A stretch of DNA of 15,871 bases from Zoogloeaceae bacterium (GCA_031259605.1 JAIRLE010000075.1:1-15871); one strand, 5' to 3'. Shown: positions 1 to 7,037, counted from the first letter of the stretch. The notes: generated from the letters alone by a model not told the origin. Translations and numbers: made by a program.

Positions 1-216
1 AAAACGGGGCAACGCCGCCGGAGAAAGCGGTGATTTGTCAAAGAAATTGCGCCGGGTTCGCTCTCAAACATCATTGCGTAGCAGAATTTGTTGAAAATAT
101 CAGGTTATTCGAGGTGCTCTGACGTGTCTTCCGGGCCTGGCGCTTGGCCTGGTCACAAGACTACCCGCGGTTTCGACGTATCCTTTTTGCTTGCCGTGTG
201 AAAAGCGCCAACTCGA
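1..216. other. Left edge, no supported gene
   Basis: This stretch lies downstream of the minus-strand ABC ATPase. I see no gene with a credible ribosome site. A short minus-strand frame opening at position 74 runs off the window edge, but it has no Shine-Dalgarno sequence and no recognisable protein. A NodJ-like permease would be expected downstream of the ATPase and would have to lie beyond the left edge or be absent. Confidence 0.4.
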
Positions 217-1164
217 TCAATCGCGCAACTCCCGTCCGGTCAGGCGGATGAAGACATCTTCCAGATTGGCGGCGCGATGCGCGTAACGCAGCATCGGCCA
301 TTGCGCCAGCAACTGCAGCAAGCGGCGGGCGGCGGCAGCATGAACGTAAAAAAACAGCGTCTCGCCGCTTTTTTCCATGCGCGCGCCTTCCATGCCGCTC
401 TGGGCGCGCGCCGCGCACGCAAAGGATTCCAGCGCTCCCGGCGTTCCGCTTGCATCATACACTTCGATGACCTGCGCCTCGATGTGGCGGGCAATCAGTT
501 CCCGTGGGCTGCCTTCCGCGATTTTACGCCCGCCGTCGATAATCATGATCCAGTCACACAACCGTTCGGCCTCATCCATGAAATGCGTGGTCAGGAGCAG
601 GGTTTTGCCAAGGTTTTGCAAGGTTTTCAGGCGTTCCCAAATCAGATGGCGTGCCTGTGGATCGAGACCTGTGGTCGGCTCGTCGAGAAACAGGATGTTC
701 GGGTCATTGACCAGCGCCCGCGCCAGCGTCAGCCGCCGTCTCATGCCGCCGGAAAGGGCGTTGATGCGGGTGTCGCGTTTGCCTTCCAGACTGGAAAATC
801 GCAGCAGGTCGTCCATGCGCGCCGTCATTTCCTTTTTCGACAAACCAAAGTAACGCCCGAAAACGCGCAGATTTTCGCTGACCGTGAAATCCGGGTCGAG
901 ATTGTCGAATTGCGGCACTACGCCCACCGAAGCGCGGGCGGTCTGCGCCGCTTCCGGAACGCGGTGACCGGCCAGCGTGATCTCACCCGCGTCCGGCACG
1001 GCCAGGCCGAGACAGAGTTTCAGGGTCGTGGTCTTGCCCGCGCCATTGGGTCCCAACAGGCCAAAACAGCCGCCTTTTTCCAGCGTGAAAGAGAGATCAT
1101 CCACCACGGGAGCGCACGCGTAGCTTTTCTTCAGCGCCCGTGCGAACAAGGGTGGCGTCTTCAT
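217..1164 (-). CDS. ABC transporter ATP-binding protein, NodI/DrrA-like
   Basis: This is the cytoplasmic ATPase subunit of an ABC exporter; it would hydrolyse ATP to drive a separate membrane permease. All nucleotide-binding motifs are visible: Walker A GPNGAGKTT at residues 38-46, Q-loop Gln85, signature LSGGM at 137-141, Walker B ILFLDEP at 157-163 and H-loop His194. The 315-residue length and the C-terminal extension after the ATPase core fit the NodI/DrrA/CcmA group. I chose the ATG at 1164 rather than the longer open frame reaching 1476, because the upstream residues are low-complexity arginine-rich shadow translation and the ATG overlaps the upstream hydrolase stop as ATGA, which suggests translational coupling. 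Substrate is unknown; nodulation is not implied. The partner permease is not in the window. Confidence 0.93.
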   Translation of the reverse strand: MKTPPLFARALKKSYACAPVVDDLSFTLEKGGCFGLLGPNGAGKTTTLKLCLGLAVPDAGEITLAGHRVPEAAQTARASVGVVPQFDNLDPDFTVSENLRVFGRYFGLSKKEMTARMDDLLRFSSLEGKRDTRINALSGGMRRRLTLARALVNDPNILFLDEPTTGLDPQARHLIWERLKTLQNLGKTLLLTTHFMDEAERLCDWIMIIDGGRKIAEGSPRELIARHIEAQVIEVYDASGTPGALESFACAARAQSGMEGARMEKSGETLFFYVHAAAARRLLQLLAQWPMLRYAHRAANLEDVFIRLTGRELRD

Positions 1165-1832
1165 CGGGCATCCCGCGCGCGGCCATGCCAGGCGCGAACG
1201 ATGATGTCGCGAATGAGGGTGAGCCGCCGATGAAAAAAATGATCCGCGCCAGGGATTACCACCACTGGCAGATTCTGCGGCTCGGCCCAGGTGAGGACAT
1301 TGGCAAGCGGCACAAGGGTATCGGCAGCGCCGTGGATGATGAGCGTATCGGCGGGCACGGCCTCGGCATCGTAGGCGCGCGCGCCTTCGATGAATCCGGC
1401 GGCGACGCCGACCAGCGCCAGCCATTCCGCCGCTCGTCCCGCGTCGCGCAAGCGGCGGGCGAGGCGAGTCTGGCAATACGCGCCGAAGGAAAACCCGGCC
1501 AGCGTCACGGGCAAACGGCGCTCCGGATCATCGAGCCGCCAGTGGGCGTCTTCCAGCACCGCCATGAGATCGTCCGTTTCGCCCGCGCCATCGTCATGTT
1601 CGCCTTCCGTCATGCCGACGCCGCGAAAATTGGGACGAAAGGCGGCGTAACCCAGGGACAGGAAGGTCTTGGCGAGCATGTGCGCAACCTTGTTGGTGTT
1701 GGCACCGCCGCCGATGGGGTGCGGATGCGCCACCAGCGCAATGCCGCGCAAGGACATATCCGCCGGGATCTCCATGATCGCCTCGATGTTGCCCGCCGGT
1801 CCGTCAAGATGGATGCGGTTTTCGTGCATCAC
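1161..1832 (-). CDS. Alpha/beta hydrolase of the small YfhR-like dienelactone-hydrolase type
   Basis: This is a soluble serine hydrolase with the alpha/beta fold. The nucleophile elbow is GFSFG around Ser115. The acid and histidine are probably Asp171 (in HGAADTLVP) and His198 (in PGADHFF). The N-terminal AHPHPIGGGANTNKV and PNFRGVG blocks are typical of the family of about 210-220 residues often annotated as hypothetical hydrolases. Start is GTG at 1832, with a GGAG ten bases upstream; the ATG at 1829 is an alternative. Its TGA overlaps the ATG of the ABC ATPase, so the two are probably one operon. The natural substrate cannot be told from sequence. Confidence 0.88.
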   Translation of the reverse strand: MMHENRIHLDGPAGNIEAIMEIPADMSLRGIALVAHPHPIGGGANTNKVAHMLAKTFLSLGYAAFRPNFRGVGMTEGEHDDGAGETDDLMAVLEDAHWRLDDPERRLPVTLAGFSFGAYCQTRLARRLRDAGRAAEWLALVGVAAGFIEGARAYDAEAVPADTLIIHGAADTLVPLANVLTWAEPQNLPVVVIPGADHFFHRRLTLIRDIIVRAWHGRARDAR

Positions 1833-1914
1833 TATTCATGCGCTCCAAGCAGACAGCGAACGACCAGCTCGCAGGCATACGGAAAAAACACGCGAAAAAA
1901 CGCCGCCAATGTCC

Positions 1915-2856
1915 TCAGATGTGCTCGAAATCCAGCAAATCGGCTTCTTCGTCATATGTAGAAATGCCAAAGGAAAGCACACCCTTGCCGCGCAGGGCGA
2001 CGCTATCCTTCCGCAAGAACACTTCCTGCTCGCTCGAAAAAGCGACAAAGGTGCCATTCGTGCTCAGATCGGTCAGCCAATAATAGCCGCCCTGTCGTTC
2101 CAGACGCGCGTGTTGCCGGGAGACGCGGCTATCGTTAATGATGATGTCGTTGTGGTGTTCGCGCCCGATGCACAGGCCGGGGCTGTTTTCGTCCAGCGTC
2201 AGGACACTGTCGCCATGACGCACCAGGAGACGGATGGGACGGGTGGGCGGCGACGGCGGGATTGTCGTGGAACCATCGATCATGGCGGCCTGCGCCAGAA
2301 GACTGGTGGAAGTCAGCGTGGCGGGAAGATCGTCGTCGCTCACGCGCGTCTCGTCGTTCAAGCCGTCGCCATCTTCATTCCACAGCAATTGCAGAACGCG
2401 GATGGTCTCGCCGCTTTCGGCAAGTTTCAGTTTCTGCTTTCGATCCGCTGCTTTCAGGCCGACGCTGATGGCTACTTCCGTCAGTACCTGCCGGTTGCAA
2501 AGGATCTGGCGGGGAAGCGCCATTTCCAGCAGTTTGCCTACCTGTTGGTTGGCCTTTTCCTCGGTATCCGCCGACAGTACCGCCAAGCGCAAACCGAGAC
2601 GGATGCCGGAGGTCGGCATCAATTCGGTAATCCGGCGCTGCATTTCGATGGCGGCAAGACAGGCTTCCGCGGGGGAATCGAACACGAAGGAAATCTGTCC
2701 GTTTTTGGCAGTTCCCAACAACCGTCCCCGAAACCCTTCGCCTGTATTCTTGACTCGGTTGAGACAACGCTCGAGCGCGTGTCCGGCTTCCTTCAGCCCC
2801 ACACGCGCCACCAAGGGTGGACTATCTTCAATTTCGCCGCAAACGATGGTAATCAC
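1915..2856 (-). CDS. FHA-domain protein with cyclase-like N-terminal domain
   Basis: This 313-residue protein has two parts. The C-terminal third is a forkhead-associated domain that binds phosphothreonine peptides: Gly231-Arg232, Ser246-Arg247, His249 and STNGTF at 265-270 are the canonical binding residues. The N-terminal half (about 40-155) resembles a class III adenylate/guanylate cyclase domain in pattern (LGTAKNGQISFVFD, later RLGLRLAVLSA and ALPRQILCNRQVL), but the GDG and metal-binding aspartates are absent, so it is probably not catalytic. A linker at 165-205 rich in Ser, Thr, Asp and Pro separates them. Start is GTG at 2856, five bases after AAGGA. The hydrolase gene begins 82 bases downstream on the same strand. 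A role in Ser/Thr kinase signalling is inferred; no kinase is seen here. Confidence 0.85.
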   Translation of the reverse strand: MITIVCGEIEDSPPLVARVGLKEAGHALERCLNRVKNTGEGFRGRLLGTAKNGQISFVFDSPAEACLAAIEMQRRITELMPTSGIRLGLRLAVLSADTEEKANQQVGKLLEMALPRQILCNRQVLTEVAISVGLKAADRKQKLKLAESGETIRVLQLLWNEDGDGLNDETRVSDDDLPATLTSTSLLAQAAMIDGSTTIPPSPPTRPIRLLVRHGDSVLTLDENSPGLCIGREHHNDIIINDSRVSRQHARLERQGGYYWLTDLSTNGTFVAFSSEQEVFLRKDSVALRGKGVLSFGISTYDEEADLLDFEHI

Positions 2857-3084
2857 ACAAATCCTTCAAGAAAAAAGGAGCGCCTAAACCAAGTTCTGTC
2901 GCATCATAACAAATTTTGTCAATATGTCGAAAGTCCAAGCGTTCAAGGCAGGGCAATCGCAAGAATGCCAACTTCGTATTTCCAGTCCGCGCCGCCGTCT
3001 GTCGTCTTCTCTCCCGCATGGCAGGAGAGCGTGCCCCGAAGGGGCGAGAGAGGGTGTCCTCCCATACGGCGAAGCCGCAAAATG
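2857..3084. repeat. Repeat-bearing spacer left of the IS481 element
   Basis: There is no gene here. The spacer contains CAGGGCAATCGCAAGAATGCC (2949-2969 with its first base), one of three copies of a motif that accompanies IS481-type ends in this window. It also contains a hairpin-rich block around 3007-3055 with CTCTCCCGC, then GCCCCGAAGGGGC (3033-3045) and GAGAGAGGG. These belong to the CCCTCTCCC-type repeats seen elsewhere in the window. Confidence 0.55.
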
Positions 3085-3130
3085 TTCATCCCGGAGACAT
3101 CGCAGACAGTTGTTCGGAGACATGGCGGAC
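3085..3130. repeat. Left terminal inverted repeat of IS481-type element
   Basis: This is the partner of 3856-3901 in reverse complement, with four mismatches. It has two direct sub-repeats, CGGAGACAT at 3092-3100 and at 3115-3123. Confidence 0.8.
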
Positions 3131-3173
3131 GGGAAACCAGGCATATGGAATTGTTCCGTAAAAGGAGAGTCGT

Positions 3174-3850
3174 ATGCCGTGGAAAGAGAGGTCAGCGATG
3201 CCATTGAAGAAGGAATTTGTCTGTTTCGCCACTCCGGAAGGGGCGAACATTCGGGCGTTGTGCCGACGTTTTGGCATTTGTCCGGAGACATGCCGCAAAT
3301 GGTTGCGGCGTTACCGAAGCGAAGGGGAAGCGGCCTGATGGAGCGGAATCAGTTGATCCGGGTCTTCGAGACCTATGGCCTGCCCGAGCGGATGAGCATG
3401 GACAATGGTCAGCCTTGGGGAGATACGACAGGTCGTTTCACGGCGCTGGAACGGTGGTTGATGCGCCAGGGAATCCAGGCCGGCCATTCCCACCCGCATC
3501 ATCCGCAGACACAGGGCAAACTGGAACGCCTGCACGAGACGCTCAAGGCGGAGTTGTCGCAAGGACGCCATTTCAGGCAAATGCGAGAAGCGCAGCAGGC
3601 CTTTGACGCCTGGCGCAACGACTACAACCTGGAGCGACCGCATGAAGCCCTGGGACAACGAAGTCCCGCCAGCCGCTGCCAGCCTTCGCCCAGGCGTCAT
3701 GTCCCGGCGCCTGCGCCGCCGCAGTACGGAACACACATGCAGGTACGCAAGGTCGATGCCAATGGACGGCTCGGTTTCAGGAACCATGTCCTGAAAATCG
3801 GACGCATCGACCTGAAACAATGCGCCGCATTCGTCGGAAAGCCTGTCTAA
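3174..3850 (+). pseudogene. IS481-family transposase, deleted and frameshifted
   Basis: The 5' part (3174-3338, 54 codons) starts at an ATG preceded by AAAGGAGAG and encodes the helix-turn-helix start of the enzyme, including EGANIRALCRRFGICPETC and KWLRRYRSEGEAA. It stops at TGA 3336-3338, which overlaps an ATG at 3338 in another frame. From there a 170-residue frame (to 3850) encodes the C-terminal half of the DDE core: GLPERMSMDNGQPWG with the second acidic residue, HPHHPQTQGKLERLHETLKA with the catalytic Glu, then the YNLERPHEALGQRSPASR block and the C-terminal VRKVDANGRLGFRNHVL domain. The stretch that holds the first catalytic Asp is missing, so the protein cannot be an active DDE enzyme. 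The TGATG junction would permit coupled translation, but deletion explains it more simply. Confidence 0.87.
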
Positions 3851-3855
3851 AATGT

Positions 3856-3901
3856 GTCTGCCATGTCTCCGAACAGCCGTCTGCGATGTCTCCGGGCTGA
3901 A
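3856..3901. repeat. Right terminal inverted repeat of IS481-type element
   Basis: Reverse complement of 3085-3130. It lies six bases after the transposase stop. The copy is followed outward by CCCGCTTTGCGGGAGAGGG (about 3904-3922) and then by the inverted CAGGGCAATCGCATGAATGCC motif, read on the minus strand from 3950. Confidence 0.8.
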
Positions 3902-4073
3902 CCCCCGCTTTGCGGGAGAGGGAAAAACGGGCATTCATGCGATTGCCCTGCGGAAAAAAGCGGAGGGATGCCGAATCCCGTCCGCGCATGTTACATTGGA
4001 GCAGGCTTCCCTTCTCCAGTGGCCGCAATGACACAGGGAGGATTGGGTGGAAGTTCAAATTTGGGTTGGTTTC
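3902..4073. other. Spacer between IS element and leader repeat
   Basis: The left part holds the hairpin CCCGCTTTGCGGG and the inverted CAGGGCAATCGCATGAATGCC motif (3930-3950). The remainder up to about 4073 shows no gene and no repeat shared with the rest of the window. Confidence 0.5.
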
Positions 4074-4239
4074 AGCAAGAAATTAGCGGCAGCCCTTCAG
4101 GGCTGCCGCTCCAACGTCATTGGAAAGGGGGTTCTCTCTCATCGAGAATGGCTACGGTCGAAACCCCGACCGTAAGAATGGGGTCCCGACCTTCGCGCCT
4201 TTCTTACGGGCGGGGCTTCAAACCGGAGTTGGTTTTACG
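4074..4239 (+). repeat. Leader repeat copy 1, upstream of DUF192 gene
   Basis: This is one of three related copies in the window. It begins CAGCAAGAAATTAGCGGC and includes a perfect hairpin of two 12-base arms (4085-4096 and 4099-4110) with a 2-base loop. CGGTCGAAACCCCGACCG follows, then a CCGTAAGAA/TTCTTACGG pairing, and it ends GGGGCTTCAAACCGGAGTT followed by TTTTACG directly before the ATG. The CCGGAGTT provides the only GGAG near the DUF192 start. It is in the same orientation relative to the gene as copy 2 is to SCO1. Confidence 0.8.
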
Positions 4240-4692
4240 ATGAAAAAAGTTCTGGTTCTTTTCCTGTTCATGTTGGGCGCGCCGGTGTGGGCGCAGACGC
4301 CCATACCATCCATGCCGCGCGCGGAATTGTCGATTGGCCTGTTTCGCGTCCTGGCCGAGGTGGCGGCAACGCCGGAGCAACGCGGCGCGGGATTGATGTG
4401 GCGGAGCGGCATGGCGGCGCACGAAGGCATGTTGTTCGTCTTCCCCCGCGCCGATCGGCACTGCATGTGGATGAAAAATACCCTCATCCCGCTATCCGTG
4501 GCGTTTCTGGATGAAAAAGGGCGAATCATCAACATCCGTAACATGCGGCCACAGAGCGAAAACAACCACTGCGCCGACGCGCCCGCCCGCTTCGCGCTGG
4601 AAATGAACCGGGGCTGGTTTGCCGAAAAAGGCATCGCGCCGGGCGCGCAGGTGTCGGGACTGAATGTGCTGGAGGCAAACCGCGCCCGCTAA
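4240..4692 (+). CDS. Exported DUF192 (UPF0127) family protein
   Basis: This 150-residue protein has a clear Sec signal peptide (about residues 1-18, cleavage after APVWA) and the DUF192 signature: RGAGLMWRSGM, EGMLFVFP, CMWMKNTLIPLSVAFLD and a late RFALEMNRGWF block. DUF192 proteins are small periplasmic or secreted proteins of unknown biochemical role. The ATG at 4240 was chosen because it opens the signal peptide; the frame is open a further 40 codons upstream, but that part is translated leader repeat and is shared with the SCO1 upstream region. The Shine-Dalgarno GGAG lies 11 bases before the ATG within the repeat. The gene stands alone between the IS element and rpoH. Confidence 0.9.
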   Translation: MKKVLVLFLFMLGAPVWAQTPIPSMPRAELSIGLFRVLAEVAATPEQRGAGLMWRSGMAAHEGMLFVFPRADRHCMWMKNTLIPLSVAFLDEKGRIINIRNMRPQSENNHCADAPARFALEMNRGWFAEKGIAPGAQVSGLNVLEANRAR

Positions 4693-4787
4693 GCGCCTGC
4701 TCATGATTTTCGGAACTGCTTCATCGTGACGCGACAAGTGTCGCCTGCCGCGTTACATTTTCATGAATTTTCGTTCCCATGCCGTTG

Positions 4788-4814
4788 TTAGCACTCTCAT
4801 GGAACGAGTGCTAA
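4788..4814. promoter_or_regulatory. CIRCE operator (HrcA-binding site)
   Basis: TTAGCACTC, nine bases (TCATGGAAC), then GAGTGCTAA: an exact match to the CIRCE consensus in both arms and spacer. CIRCE is bound by the heat-shock repressor HrcA. It lies 67 bases before the rpoH start. Confidence 0.93.
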
Positions 4815-4817
4815 AAT
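4788..4817 (+). promoter_or_regulatory. Candidate rpoH promoter overlapping CIRCE
   Basis: TAAAAT at 4812-4817 resembles a sigma-70 -10 box, and TTAGCA at 4788-4793 lies 18 bases upstream as a weak -35. If real, the promoter lies almost wholly inside the operator, so bound HrcA would block polymerase. Transcription would start about 55-60 bases before the rpoH ATG. Confidence 0.45.
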
Positions 4818-4881
4818 GAGTGAAATCCTGAGCGGGACGGCGCGTGTGCCGCACCTGACTTTTCATGTAAGGAGAAGACTT

Positions 4882-5748
4882 ATGAACCATGCCTTGGCGT
4901 TACCCGTGCCTTCGGCGGCGGGCAGTATCGATGCGTATATTCAGGCGGCGCAGCGCGCCCCTTTGTTGTCGGAAGAAGAAGAGTTCCGTCTGGCGCGCCA
5001 GTTTCACGAGACCGGCGATCTGGACGCGGCGCGGCGGCTGGTGTTGTCGCATCTGCGTCTGGTCATTTCGGTGGCGCGCGGTTATCTGGGTTATGGCCTG
5101 CCCCATGCCGACCTGATTCAGGAAGGCAATGTCGGTCTGATGAAGGCGGTCAAGCGGTTTGATCCGGCGCGCGGCATACGCCTGGTATCGTTCGCCCTGC
5201 ACTGGATCAAGGCGGAAATCCACGAATACATCCTGAAAAACTGGCGTCTGGTCAAGGTAGCGACGACCAAGGCGCAGCGCAAGCTGTTTTTCAATCTGCG
5301 CAGCCTGAAAAACAGCCTGACGCACACGGCCAGTCTGTCTTCGGCGCAGACGGCGCTGATTGCCGAAAAGCTGGGCGTCAAGCCGGAAGAAGTGCGGGAA
5401 ATGGAAGGCCGCATGGGCGTGCGCGATCTGGCGCTGGAAGGCCAGGCGGACGATGGCGAGGAAAGTTTCGCGCCCATCGATTACCTGACGGATTCGCATT
5501 ACGAGCCGACCTGCGTGATTGAAAGCCGCGATTATGCCCGCTTGCAGGACGAGGGTCTGCACAACGCCCTGAAGAATCTGGACGCGCGCAGCCGCCGCAT
5601 CATCGAAGCCCGCTGGCTCCCCGCCAATGATGGCGAGACCGCCACCCTGCACGAACTGGCGGCGGAATTCCAAGTGTCCGCCGAGCGCATTCGCCAGATT
5701 GAGGTCAAGGCCCTGCAGAAAATGCGTCAGTCCATCGGCGAAAAGTAA
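4882..5748 (+). CDS. rpoH: RNA polymerase heat-shock sigma factor RpoH (sigma-32)
   Basis: This cytoplasmic sigma-70-family factor directs RNA polymerase to heat-shock promoters. It is 288 residues, the usual RpoH length. Region 2 is clear (HLRLVISVARGYLGYGLPHA, then DLIQEGNVGLMKAVKRFDP at 77-95, and FALHWIKAEIHEYILKNWRL), and the diagnostic RpoH box QRKLFFNLR lies at 132-140. Region 4.2 closes the protein with a helix-turn-helix (TLHELAAEFQVSAERIRQIE). ATG 4882 was chosen because AAGGAG lies seven bases before it; an in-frame ATG at 4816 lies right at the end of CIRCE and would add 22 unrelated residues. A CIRCE operator upstream implies control by HrcA. The gene is transcribed alone. Confidence 0.96.
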   Translation: MNHALALPVPSAAGSIDAYIQAAQRAPLLSEEEEFRLARQFHETGDLDAARRLVLSHLRLVISVARGYLGYGLPHADLIQEGNVGLMKAVKRFDPARGIRLVSFALHWIKAEIHEYILKNWRLVKVATTKAQRKLFFNLRSLKNSLTHTASLSSAQTALIAEKLGVKPEEVREMEGRMGVRDLALEGQADDGEESFAPIDYLTDSHYEPTCVIESRDYARLQDEGLHNALKNLDARSRRIIEARWLPANDGETATLHELAAEFQVSAERIRQIEVKALQKMRQSIGEK

Positions 5749-5767
5749 GAAGCTGTTCACGATTCCT

Positions 5768-5872
5768 GTAGGAGCGCCTCCGCGACCGCCCCTGGAAAAT
5801 GTTGCGGCAGGAGCAACCCTTGCGGTTGCCCTCCTCGCGGCAAGGGCGGGCGGCCATAATGGCCGCCCCTAC
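5768..5872. repeat. REP-like inverted pair bounded by GTAG and CTAC
   Basis: It begins GTAGGAGCG and ends CGCCCCTAC. The right unit contains GGGCGGCCAT-A-ATGGCCGCCC (5848-5868), a perfect 10-base-arm inverted repeat. The centre has GCAACC/GGTTGC pairing. GTAG-headed palindromes in opposite orientation are the hallmark of REP/BIME elements mobilised by RAYT (TnpA-REP) enzymes. Confidence 0.6.
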
Positions 5873-6054
5873 CGTCATCTGCGGATGAGTGGGGGAGAAG
5901 GAAATCAAACGTTCCACGCAGCAATCCGAGATTATGAACAGGCTTCAAGAGGCTATTCAAAGTCTTTTGGAGGCTGTTTGAAAACAAGAATTCTATGCCC
6001 CTCCCCTTTGCCCGATGTTCATCAGACCGGAGAGAGAAAAGCAAGCAACGGCGT

Positions 6055-6110
6055 GGGTTTTACCCTCGCCTGCTTGTGGGAAAGGGTGGCGCGAAGCGCC
6101 GGGAGAGGGG
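6055..6110. repeat. CCCTCGCC-type hairpin repeat, copy near rpoH
   Basis: GGTTTTACCCTCGCC, a GGGAAAGGGTGGC segment, the stem GGCGC-GAA-GCGCC (6088-6100) and GGGAGAGGG. The same order is found at 9055-9110. Confidence 0.6.
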
Positions 6111-6273
6111 CGTCGGGCGGCTCGGCGACTGAGTGCGAGCAACGGAACGGCGCGCTCTCGCCCCTGCCGGGGTGCACTCTCCGGAAAGCGGGAAAGCGTG
6201 GCGGAGAGCGGCGCGGGTTTTGCCCCTGAATTTTCAAAATGGCTTCCAAGGGGGGCTTTGGCCCCGCGTCCGC

Positions 6274-6915
6274 TCACACCCTTACGGCGACCGCCTTGAC
6301 CGTGCCGTGGGTAGTGGTAAAACTTCGGAGGACGCTGCCGCCGATTTCAAAGAGCAGGGTGACCAGATTGCGTTCGGAATACAGGCAGACGGGGTCCTGG
6401 ATGTTGTAGTTCCTGGCGAGTGTTGGCGTCAGTTTGCAGAAACGTTGTTCGATGGGCATGTTGACGCCCGCGTAGTTTTCGCCCAGCGTCGAATGCAGGC
6501 CGTAAGCGGAAATGAACAGTTTGCCGCCGATGCGCAGGGATTTGAGTGCGGCGTGCAGGGTTTGACGCGCGGCGGCATAGGGCAGGCAGGAAATGCCATG
6601 ATGGCAGAACGCAAGATCGAAGGGGCCTTGCGGCAGATCTTCGGGGAGTTTTTTTATCGGCGCGAACCGGATGCTGCCGCCCACGCCCGCCGCCAGCGCC
6701 CGGTTCTTCACCGGGCCGGAGAGTTCCGGCGCGTCGGCGGCCAGCACCCGCGCACCCAGTTCCGCCATGCTCACTGAATGGCGTCCTTCGCCGCAGCGCA
6801 AATCCAGTACGCAGGTCGGCATATTGCTGCGCGCGCGCAGGGCAATTTCCCGCAAGACCAGTTGTTCCAGTTCGTCCGCAACCTGTGGCACTGAATTGTT
6901 GTGCACGTTCATCAT
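6274..6915 (-). CDS. Class I SAM-dependent methyltransferase, target unknown
   Basis: This 213-residue cytoplasmic protein has a Rossmann-like methyltransferase fold. Motif I is VLDLRCGEGRHS at about 36-47, followed by ELGARVLAADAP (acidic loop binding the ribose) and FDLAFCHHGISCLPYAAAR then LKSLRIGGKLFISAYGLHS. The position usually held by Gly in the D-x-G-C-G motif is Arg40 here, while Cys-Gly-x-Gly is kept. Start is ATG 6915 (or the next codon, 6912) with GGAAGAGA directly upstream; the open frame extends to 7002 without support. It resembles TehB-like or small-molecule methyltransferases, but the substrate is not identifiable. It is convergent with rpoH and divergent from the DUF1840 gene. 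Confidence 0.83.
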   Translation of the reverse strand: MMNVHNNSVPQVADELEQLVLREIALRARSNMPTCVLDLRCGEGRHSVSMAELGARVLAADAPELSGPVKNRALAAGVGGSIRFAPIKKLPEDLPQGPFDLAFCHHGISCLPYAAARQTLHAALKSLRIGGKLFISAYGLHSTLGENYAGVNMPIEQRFCKLTPTLARNYNIQDPVCLYSERNLVTLLFEIGGSVLRSFTTTHGTVKAVAVRV

Positions 6916-7037
6916 TCTCTTCCGCTTGACATGTCGATGGCAATGGCGATGATAACAGAAATGCAATTCTCGCGTTATGACAAGCCTGTCTTCAAGATAC
7001 ACTTGCTTTTTTCCTTGTCCGCGAAAGATAAAACGCC

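Larger units (their letters stand above)
3085..3901 (+). mobile_element. Internally deleted IS481-family insertion sequence
   Basis: An element of about 817 bases is bounded by inverted repeats at 3085-3130 and 3856-3901, which match at 42 of 46 positions by eye. Each end carries two copies of CGGAGACAT whose starts are 23 bases apart, probably paired transposase-binding sites. Inside lies a broken IS481-type transposase. Intact relatives are usually 1 kb or longer, so about 350-400 bases are probably missing. No clear target-site duplication was identified. Because the ends are intact but the enzyme is not, the element could only move if a transposase is supplied in trans. Confidence 0.8.
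5749..6273. repeat. Repeat-dense spacer between rpoH and methyltransferase
   Basis: No gene is seen. Four kinds of repeat are visible: AGAAGCTGTTCAC (5749-5760), the GTAG-to-CTAC REP-like unit (5768-5872), an ATGAACAGG block (5937-5985) related to 13994-14018, and a CCCTC-type hairpin block (6055-6110). The stretch around 6221-6255 resembles 9113-9150. The spacer is between convergent genes. Confidence 0.6.

Noticed and set aside
1..74. Possible start of a permease at the left edge
   Set aside because: The 24 visible codons have no ribosome site and are not hydrophobic.
277..1233. Long plus-strand open frame opposite the ABC ATPase
   Set aside because: It is the complement of a gene with all ATPase motifs and its translation has no recognisable domain.
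1669..3207. 512-residue plus-strand frame across the FHA gene
   Set aside because: It is antisense to the FHA protein, spans a gene boundary and shows no family signature.
4120..4239. Upstream 40-codon extension of the DUF192 frame
   Set aside because: The residues are translated leader repeat, also present before SCO1, and come before a clear signal peptide.
4731..4744. Short palindrome GCGACA-AG-TGTCGC upstream of CIRCE
   Set aside because: It is only six-base arms and not linked to any known operator; possible chance.
4900..5760. 286-residue minus-strand frame opposite rpoH
   Set aside because: It is antisense to clear RpoH motifs and has no domain of its own.
6133..6777. Plus-strand frame through the repeat region and methyltransferase
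   Set aside because: It begins in repeats and runs antisense to a motif-bearing methyltransferase.
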